Shown one piece after another: positions 7,728-12,283 of a DNA stretch of 12,283 bases. The position numbers and the translations under genes were made by a program. Source of the stretch: an uncultured Sphingobium sp. (GTDB lineage Bacteria > Pseudomonadota > Alphaproteobacteria > Sphingomonadales > Sphingomonadaceae); NCBI GenBank assembly GCA_946479185.1, contig CAMLFF010000060.1, positions 1-12,283 on the forward strand, read 5' to 3'. A model generated the notes under the pieces. The model worked only from the letters and a program-made list of their open reading frames with translations, made no database searches and was not told where the DNA came from. How positions within the stretch are numbered: the first letter of the stretch is position 1; the number at the start of each line of letters is the position of its first letter.

Positions 7728-7752
7728 CAAAGGCGATCATCGCGAGAAATTG

Positions 7753-7785
7753 AAAGGTCCGGCTCATCACCGGGCCTTTTTTCTT
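7753..7785 (+). terminator. Rho-independent terminator of ligAB
   Basis: The stem AAAGGTCCGG / CCGGGCCTTT (10 bp with one G-U wobble) has a 7-nt loop and a following T-tract (TTTTTTCTT). It starts 26 nt after the ligB stop, a textbook intrinsic terminator. Confidence 0.9.
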
Positions 7786-7808
7786 GCCTGCCAGCGCAAC
7801 AGAAATTC

Positions 7809-7846
7809 AATATAAAGCTTTTTATATATAAAGAATGCTTTATATT
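7809..7846 (+). promoter_or_regulatory. AT-rich inverted-repeat operator/promoter of the MetE-like gene
   Basis: A perfect 10-bp inverted repeat (AATATAAAGC at 7809-7818, GCTTTATATT at 7837-7846) surrounds an 18-nt A/T-rich core. Within it lies another copy of ATATAAAG (7826-7833), which forms a tighter dyad with CTTTATAT (7838-7845, 4-nt spacer). Thus three ATATAAAG half-sites occur in 36 bp. This lies 40 bp before the MetE-like start and in sharply AT-rich sequence unlike its surroundings. It resembles operators of ArsR-family methionine/SAH/SAM regulators of proteobacteria (SahR/SamR), recalled from memory and not compared to a matrix. The promoter is presumably inside the repeat region. 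Confidence 0.6.
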
Positions 7847-7885
7847 AATAGACATCAAGCGACACAGCCCTGCTGGAGACGAGCA

Positions 7886-8995
7886 ATGACGACCAAATAT
7901 CCCTTCTCTGCCGACCATATCGGCAGCTTCCTGCGCCCGGCCAATCTGATTGAGGCGCGCGACCAGCATGCTGCGGGCAAGATCGACGCGGCGCAGCTTC
8001 GCGCAGTCGAGGATGAAGCCATTCGCGATGTCGTGAAGTTTCAGGAAGAGGTTGGCGTCAAGGCGATCAGCGATGGCGAGTTTCGTCGCAAATTCTTCCA
8101 CACCGACTTTCTGCTGCAGCTCGACGGGATCGAGGAGCAGGGCGGCATGGAAGTGCAGTTCCAGAACGCCATCGGCAAGGATGTGCATTTCGCGCCGCCC
8201 AAGATGGTCGTCACCGGCAAGATCAAGCATAGCAAGCCGATCCAGCGGGCGGATTATGAGTTTCTTGCGAGCGTTGTGAGCGAGACGCCAAAGGTTACCA
8301 TCCCCTCACCCACCATGCTGCACTTCCGCGCCGGTCGCGAAGGGATTGACGAGTCAGTTTATCCAGACATGGCCGAGTTTTTTGCCGATGTGGCGAGTGC
8401 CTATCGCGAGGAAGTCTCGGATCTGGCCGACGCCGGTTGTCGCTATCTGCAGCTCGACGACACCAATCTCGCCTATCTGTGCGACGATCAGCAGCGCGAA
8501 AACGCCCGCAAGCGGGGCATGGACCCGGACGATCTGCCGCGCCACTATGCGCAGATGATCAATGATGCGCTCTCCACGGCGCCCGATGATCTGTTCCGCG
8601 CGGTTCACCTGTGCCGCGGCAATTTCCGCTCCAGCTGGGCTGCCGAGGGTGGCTATGAGCCGGTTGCGGAGATCATGTTCAACGAGCTGAACATCAACGC
8701 CTTCCTGCTCGAATATGATGATGCGCGCTCAGGCGATTTTGCTCCGCTGCGCTTCCTGCCCAAGGGCAAGACCGTCGTGTTGGGCCTCGTGACCACCAAG
8801 CTTGGCGAGCTGGAGACGAAGGACGAGATCAAGCGCCGCATCGACGAAGCGACAAAGTTCGCGCCGCTCGATCAGCTGGCATTGTCACCCCAGTGCGGCT
8901 TCGCATCCACGGTGCATGGCAATGACATCGCCTTCGATCAACAGAAGGCGAAGATGCAGCTGGTGGTCGAGGTCGCCGAGGAAATCTGGGGCTAA
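7886..8995 (+). CDS. Core MetE-like (cobalamin-independent methionine synthase II family) methyltransferase
   Basis: This 369-aa protein corresponds to the C-terminal catalytic barrel of MetE and lacks the MetE N-terminal half, so it is the YxjG/YxjH-like or 'core MetE' type. It begins ADHIGSFLRP and has SDGEFRRKFFHTDFL, both typical of the group. The zinc ligands of MetE are matched: HLC (H241, C243), E276 (AFLLEYDDARSGDF) and C337 (LSPQCGFAS). A substrate-side Asp pair is at 191-192 (LQLDDTN). Such proteins transfer a methyl group to homocysteine or a related thiol; the methyl donor is not certain without the folate-binding N-terminal half. GGAG lies 8 nt upstream of ATG 7886; ATG 7835 lies inside the operator and lacks a ribosome-binding site. 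Transcription is separated from ligAB by a strong terminator. Confidence 0.88.
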   Translation: MTTKYPFSADHIGSFLRPANLIEARDQHAAGKIDAAQLRAVEDEAIRDVVKFQEEVGVKAISDGEFRRKFFHTDFLLQLDGIEEQGGMEVQFQNAIGKDVHFAPPKMVVTGKIKHSKPIQRADYEFLASVVSETPKVTIPSPTMLHFRAGREGIDESVYPDMAEFFADVASAYREEVSDLADAGCRYLQLDDTNLAYLCDDQQRENARKRGMDPDDLPRHYAQMINDALSTAPDDLFRAVHLCRGNFRSSWAAEGGYEPVAEIMFNELNINAFLLEYDDARSGDFAPLRFLPKGKTVVLGLVTTKLGELETKDEIKRRIDEATKFAPLDQLALSPQCGFASTVHGNDIAFDQQKAKMQLVVEVAEEIWG

Positions 8996-9023
8996 AGCCT
9001 CAAACCTTCTCCCCCAACAAACG

Positions 9024-9053
9024 AAAGGGGCGCCCGCAAGAGCGCCCCTTTTT
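9024..9053. terminator. Strong bidirectional-looking intrinsic terminator
   Basis: A perfect 10-bp GC-rich stem, AAAGGGGCGC / GCGCCCCTTT, has an 8-nt loop and continues into TTTTT on the plus strand. It lies 28 nt after the MetE-like stop and 22 nt before the end of the convergent permease, and may serve both, more strongly on the plus strand. Confidence 0.88.
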
Positions 9054-9074
9054 GCTAGCCTCAGCGCATCGCGC

Positions 9075-10598
9075 TCAATCGATAGGCGGGACCGGCTGGG
9101 GCGGTGCGTCACGATCCGTCTCAGGCACGTCCACCTTGCCGAGCCCGACATGGCTGCGGCCACGGCTGTATGCGAAATAGACGATCAGGCCGACGATGGC
9201 CCAGCCGACGAACATCAGCTTGGTCTCGACGCCCAGCTTGTAGAAAAGGAAGAGGCAGCCGAGGATGGCGACGGGCGCTGTGATCATGATCGCCGGGGTG
9301 CGGAATGGGCGCACGCGGTTCGGATCGGTTCGACGCAGCACCATCACGGCGATGGACACGGCGGCGAAGGCGAAGAGCGTACCGGAGTTGGAAATTTCGG
9401 CCAGGATGCCAACCGGGAAAAAGGCCGCAAACAGCGCGACGAACACGCCGGTGATGATCGTGATGACATGCGGCGTGTGGTACTTGGGGTGGATCTTGGA
9501 AAAGACCGCTGGCAGCAGGCCATCGCGGCTCATGACGAAGAAGATGCGGGTCTGGCCGAACATCATCATGAGGATGACGGACGGCAGCGCGAGGCCTGCT
9601 GCCAGACCGATGAGATTGCCAACCTGTGGCCAACCAATTTCACGCATGGTCCAGGCGAGGGCCTCCTTGGAGCAGACGACGGCCTGATCGCCAATGGAGC
9701 GGCAGGCATTGGTCAGCTCGATACTGCCGGGGTTGAGGGCCGCACCACTGGCATCCAGCAACGGACTCGCGCCCACCGTGCCAACGACCCCCGCAGCAAC
9801 CAGCAGGTAGAAGACCGTGCAGATGACGAGCGAACCGATGAGGCCGATCGGCATGTTGCGCTGAGGGTTTTTGGTTTCCTCGGCGGCCGTCGACACCGCA
9901 TCAAAGCCCACATATGCAAAGAAGATGGACGCCGCCGCAGCGCCAATGCCGCCGAAACCGAGCGGCGCGAAGGGCGAGAAATTCTCCATGTTCATCACCG
10001 GCACCGCCAGCGCGATGAACAAGGAGAGTGCGGCAACCTTGATGACCACCAATACGGCATTGACGGCGGCGCTCTCTCGCGTGCCAATAACCAGCAGCCA
10101 GGTCACGAGCAGCGCGATGCCCATTGCGGGCAAGTTTACCAGACCGCCATCGAACGGCCCACGCACCAGCATATCGGGTATGTCGATGCCGATCGTATGT
10201 TCGAGCAAGCCGACGACATAGCCTGACCAGCCGACCGAGACGGCGCCCGCTGCCACCGCATATTCAAGGATGAGCGCCCAACCGACCATCCAGGCGATCA
10301 GCTCACCCATCACGGCATAGCTATAGGTATAGGCCGATCCGGAGACCGGCACCATCGAGGCCATCTCCGAATAGCAGAGCGCAGCGACCGCGCAGACAAA
10401 ACCGGCAATGACGAAGGAGAGCATCATGCCCGGCCCGGCCTTTTGCGCGGCCTCGGCCGTCAGCACGAAAATGCCGGTGCCGATGACAGCGCCAACGCCC
10501 AGCATGGTAAGCTGGAACGCACCAAGCGATCTATGCAGGGATTTCTTTTCGGCAGTGGCAAGAATGGCGTCGAGTGGCTTGATGCGGCCAAAGATCAT
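9075..10598 (-). CDS. APC-family amino-acid permease (cationic amino acid transporter, CAT type)
   Basis: This 507-aa integral membrane protein has about 12 transmembrane spans. The first span carries the APC signature LGVGAVIGTGIF (33-44), which contacts substrate in the LeuT-like fold, after a cytoplasmic lead EKKSLHRSLGAFQLT. Spans 3-6 include ALCYSEMASMVPVSGSAYTYSY and FFAYVGFDAVSTAAEETKNP, the latter characteristic of the CAT/YfnA subgroup. It should import amino acids with protons; substrate (cationic or small neutral) is not deducible. The C-terminal 27 residues are hydrophilic and Pro-rich and sit in the cytoplasm. An unusual small loop (TNACRSIGDQAVVCSK) with two Cys lies between spans 7 and 8. 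The ATG at 10598 has only a weak ribosome-binding site. A minus-strand promoter lies about 60-90 bp upstream. Confidence 0.9.
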   Translation of the reverse strand: MIFGRIKPLDAILATAEKKSLHRSLGAFQLTMLGVGAVIGTGIFVLTAEAAQKAGPGMMLSFVIAGFVCAVAALCYSEMASMVPVSGSAYTYSYAVMGELIAWMVGWALILEYAVAAGAVSVGWSGYVVGLLEHTIGIDIPDMLVRGPFDGGLVNLPAMGIALLVTWLLVIGTRESAAVNAVLVVIKVAALSLFIALAVPVMNMENFSPFAPLGFGGIGAAAASIFFAYVGFDAVSTAAEETKNPQRNMPIGLIGSLVICTVFYLLVAAGVVGTVGASPLLDASGAALNPGSIELTNACRSIGDQAVVCSKEALAWTMREIGWPQVGNLIGLAAGLALPSVILMMMFGQTRIFFVMSRDGLLPAVFSKIHPKYHTPHVITIITGVFVALFAAFFPVGILAEISNSGTLFAFAAVSIAVMVLRRTDPNRVRPFRTPAIMITAPVAILGCLFLFYKLGVETKLMFVGWAIVGLIVYFAYSRGRSHVGLGKVDVPETDRDAPPQPVPPID

Positions 10599-10657
10599 GC
10601 GCGTGTCACTTTCGCTGTGCGGCGGCCCCGCCGCCTGCCCGATATGGAATGGGGAGC

Positions 10658-10685
10658 AGAGTATAGCCTAATCGCGGTGGTGCAA
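10658..10685 (-). promoter_or_regulatory. Putative promoter of the amino-acid permease
   Basis: On the minus strand, TTGCAC (10685-10680) is followed after 16 bp by TACTCT (10663-10658), inside the extended motif GCTATACTCT. The position, 60-90 bp before the permease start, fits. A shorter spacing would use TATACT instead. No repressor site is evident. Confidence 0.45.
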
Positions 10686-10723
10686 GTGCGATAGCTGCGC
10701 GCCCCCGCTCGCCCTCCCACGCG

Positions 10724-10737
10724 GCGCCGAGCGGCGC
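10724..10737. terminator. GC-rich hairpin after the desaturase gene
   Basis: GCGCCG-AG-CGGCGC is a perfect 6-bp dyad a few bases after the desaturase stop (minus strand). It is not followed by a T-tract, and its loop is too short as drawn, so only a weak terminator is possible. Confidence 0.25.
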
Positions 10738-10740
10738 GGC

Positions 10741-11448
10741 TCAGCGTGGCTCCAGCCCGGCCTCCGTCAGCCAGCGGCGGCGCATGGCGAGACGGAAGAG
10801 ACGATTGACGACCGGGTTCGACCAGCCGGTGTTGGTCGCAAAGTCCTGCGTAAGCGTCGCATGATGGATGGCGTGCGCCTGCGGCGTCATGAGCAAGCCG
10901 ACGCGGCGCATCGCCCGCACGATCCATGGATTGTCCATCCGGTGCAGCGTGCCGTGGAAATATTGCGCGAAGGTCGCGCCGATCAGGAAGATCACCGCGC
11001 CGAACAGGAGCCATCCCGGCAGCGGCACGGCCAGCGCGATCAGGGTGACCGCCAGGGAGGTCGGCAGGGTGGTGAAGCAGATCGTCGAGCCGATCTGCAC
11101 GAGCATCGAGCGGCGCCCCAGCGCATCCGGCCGGGGATGATGGTTCTTGAAATCATAGGCGAGCTTCTGGAAGCCGCCGATGCGCGCCATCGCCGCGGCC
11201 CGCAGCGACAGATACTCGTCCGACTCCCGCGAGCCTTCATAGGAATAGACGGCGCCAAGCCCGACGTCCGCACGGCAGGGATAATAATCCATGACGAGAT
11301 GGATGACGCCCGAGGCCATGTCCGCCAGATACCAGCCAGCCAGCGCCGCAAGCAGCCATGTCCAGCCCGGCACGCCGGCCAGCCAGAGATTGAGCGCGAG
11401 GCTCAGTGCGAACAGGAGCATGACCGGTGCGGGGGCAGCCTTCATCAT
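10741..11448 (-). CDS. CarF / PEDS1 (TMEM189)-family membrane lipid desaturase
   Basis: This 235-aa membrane protein has all eight family histidines in order: ADMASGVIHLVMD (H50, with D54), DFKNHHPRP (H103, H104), QYFHGTLH (H165, H169) and AHAIHH (H192, H195, H196), followed by NTGWSNPVVNRLF. This pattern matches, motif by motif, human TMEM189/PEDS1 and bacterial CarF, and the related plant FAD4. They are di-iron, oxygen-dependent enzymes that introduce the vinyl-ether double bond of plasmalogens (PEDS1/CarF) or a trans-double bond in phosphatidylglycerol (FAD4). Hydrophobic spans cover about 8-46 and 118-161. Which lipid is modified here is unknown. The start overlaps the stop of a 17-codon leader ORF (ATGA), and its own ribosome-binding site is weak. 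ATG 11445 is a close alternative. Confidence 0.85.
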   Translation of the reverse strand: MMKAAPAPVMLLFALSLALNLWLAGVPGWTWLLAALAGWYLADMASGVIHLVMDYYPCRADVGLGAVYSYEGSRESDEYLSLRAAAMARIGGFQKLAYDFKNHHPRPDALGRRSMLVQIGSTICFTTLPTSLAVTLIALAVPLPGWLLFGAVIFLIGATFAQYFHGTLHRMDNPWIVRAMRRVGLLMTPQAHAIHHATLTQDFATNTGWSNPVVNRLFRLAMRRRWLTEAGLEPR

Positions 11449-11498
11449 GAGCGAATTTCCATTGCTGCTCTGCAGCCAAAACCTTGCAACAGGCGCAT
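11445..11498 (-). CDS. Possible 17-aa leader peptide coupled to the desaturase
   Basis: On the minus strand, a very good Shine-Dalgarno GGGAGGA (11512-11506) lies 7 nt before an ATG. That ATG opens a 17-codon ORF, MRLLQGFGCRAAMEIRS, ending at TGA 11447-11445. This TGA overlaps the desaturase ATG at 11448, the usual layout of a coupled upstream ORF, while the desaturase itself has a weak ribosome-binding site. The peptide resembles no known leader. It may be only a translational-coupling device. Confidence 0.4.
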   Translation of the reverse strand: MRLLQGFGCRAAMEIRS

Positions 11499-11601
11499 GC
11501 CAAGTTCCTCCCAGGAAGGACGCAGACCAATCGACGCTGCGATGCGCCTGAATTTTGAATTGACGGGAATTAAGCGATCGGAAGGCATGTCACCGGCCTG
11601 C

Positions 11602-11979
11602 TCAGCGCGCGAGCATCGGCCCGAGCGGCTTGCCGCCAAACAGGTGAACATGCAGATGCGGCACTTCCTGCCCGCCATGTTCGCCGACATTCACCATCAA
11701 GCGATAGCCTGGCTCGACAAGCCCGGCCTCACGCGCAATCGCGCCGACCGCGCGGACGAATGCGCTGATCTCCGCATCGCTGGCGCGCGCCGAGAAATCA
11801 TCCCAGCTTACATAAGCGCCTTTGGGGATGACGAGAATATGGGTCGGCGCCTGCGGATTGATATCGTGGAAGGCGAGCACATGCTCATCCTCATGCACCT
11901 TGTTGCAGGGGATTTCACCGCGCAGGATCTTCGCGAAGATATTGCTCTCATCATAAGGCAGGGTGGGATCAATGGCCAT
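11602..11979 (-). CDS. HIT (histidine triad) family protein, HinT-like
   Basis: This 125-aa protein of the HINT branch has the histidine triad VPHLHVHLFGG, H108-x-H110-x-H112, with H110 as the expected nucleophile. It ends in GGKPLGPML, as HinT proteins do. The N-terminal SNIFAKILRGEIPCNKV and FHDINPQAPTHILVIPK are also standard. HINT enzymes hydrolyse nucleoside phosphoramidates and adenylylated amines. The gene starts 5 bp after the hisE stop. AAGGAG for its ribosome-binding site lies at the end of hisE, about 9 nt upstream. The pairing hisE-HIT is a familiar tail of the histidine operon in alphaproteobacteria. About 150 bp without a recognised gene apart from the leader ORF follow it, toward the desaturase. 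Confidence 0.93.
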   Translation of the reverse strand: MAIDPTLPYDESNIFAKILRGEIPCNKVHEDEHVLAFHDINPQAPTHILVIPKGAYVSWDDFSARASDAEISAFVRAVGAIAREAGLVEPGYRLMVNVGEHGGQEVPHLHVHLFGGKPLGPMLAR

Positions 11980-11984
11980 GATGC

Positions 11985-12283
11985 TTACTCCTTGAGCCGT
12001 GCAGCCTTCTCATCCAGCCCGGAGACGCCCTCGCGCCGGTCCAGCTCCGCATAGACGTCCGCCAGCGTGACGCCGCGCTCGGCCAGCACGGTGATGAGGT
12101 GGAAGAGCAGGTCCGCTGCTTCGCCCGTCAGCTCCTGATTGTCACCACCCAATGCGGCGATGATCGTCTCGACCGCTTCCTCGCCCAGCTTCTGCGCCAT
12201 TTTGGGCAGGCCCTTGGCGCGCAGCTTAGCGACATAGGAGGTCGCGGGATCGGCTTCGCGGCGGGCGAGAATGGTGGTTTCGA
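11985..12283 (-). CDS. hisE: Phosphoribosyl-ATP pyrophosphatase HisE (5' end beyond the window)
   Basis: The frame stays open to the window edge, so the N-terminus is missing here and the visible part is about 99 codons. The apparent internal Met at 12200 is not the start, because the sequence before it (RREADPATSYVAKLRAKG) is clearly homologous to HisE. Family motifs are KMAQKLGEEAVETIIAA, ADLLFHLITVLAERG and the tail VYAELDRREGVSGLDEKAARL. HisE hydrolyses phosphoribosyl-ATP to phosphoribosyl-AMP and pyrophosphate, the second step of histidine biosynthesis. The acidic EE and the ADLL helix belong to the metal-binding MazG-like all-alpha fold. Upstream his genes are expected outside the window. 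Confidence 0.92.
   Translation of the reverse strand, partial: ETTILARREADPATSYVAKLRAKGLPKMAQKLGEEAVETIIAALGGDNQELTGEAADLLFHLITVLAERGVTLADVYAELDRREGVSGLDEKAARLKE

Noticed and set aside
7835..7885. Upstream ATG for the MetE-like protein
   Set aside because: It lies within the operator repeat with no ribosome-binding site, whereas GGAG is placed correctly for ATG 7886.
8802..10226. Long plus-strand open frame across the MetE-like tail and permease
   Set aside because: It crosses a strong terminator and two real genes, and its composition is that of an antisense GC-rich frame.
10861..12054. Long plus-strand frame opposite desaturase, HIT and hisE
   Set aside because: Three recognised genes lie on the opposite strand; the product is low-complexity and charged without motifs.

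Overview
The window looks like chromosomal DNA from a GC-rich alphaproteobacterium, most likely a sphingomonad. This rests on a LigAB-type extradiol dioxygenase pair, a J-domain/ferredoxin-like gene pair, hisE followed directly by a HIT gene, and a tRNA-Gln(CUG) with an encoded CCA. It is a judgement from remembered gene families and context; no database search was made. There is no CRISPR array, insertion sequence, transposase or phage gene.

Layout. (1) 1-1279: a homopolymer-rich edge, then a GT87/DUF2029 membrane glycosyltransferase whose DNA is clearly more AT-rich than the rest. (2) 1399-2565: a plus-strand operon of three genes: a J-domain protein with a Cys/His-rich N-terminus, a small thioredoxin-like [2Fe-2S] protein, and a 66-aa unknown. 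(3) 2589-5757: minus-strand genes for an EntS-like MFS exporter and the overlapping pair ppx/gppA-rlmE. (4) 5900-6013: tRNA-Gln(CUG) with its own promoter. (5) 6127-6312: a perfect FNR/FixK-type box followed by a 34-aa single-span membrane protein, an unannotated-looking mini-gene. (6) 6467-7785: ligA-ligB, the two subunits of a protocatechuate 4,5-dioxygenase-type enzyme, closed by a strong terminator. (7) 7809-9053: a short 'core' MetE-like methyltransferase behind a striking AT-rich inverted-repeat operator, closed by a second strong terminator. (8) 9075-12283: minus-strand genes for a CAT-type amino-acid permease, a CarF/PEDS1-family lipid desaturase preceded by an overlapping 17-codon leader ORF, a HIT protein, and hisE (cut by the window end).

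How they work together. ppx and rlmE are translationally coupled, as are the ferredoxin-like gene and the 66-aa gene. hisE and the HIT gene form the tail of a histidine operon. LigAB would open the ring of protocatechuate or a related catechol acid, but no further 4,5-cleavage genes are present. The neighbouring MetE-like enzyme has its own promoter region and is probably controlled by methionine or SAM status. The observations most worth following are the FNR-box mini-gene, the MetE-like operator, the CarF/PEDS1 desaturase with its leader ORF, and the J-domain/ferredoxin-like operon.
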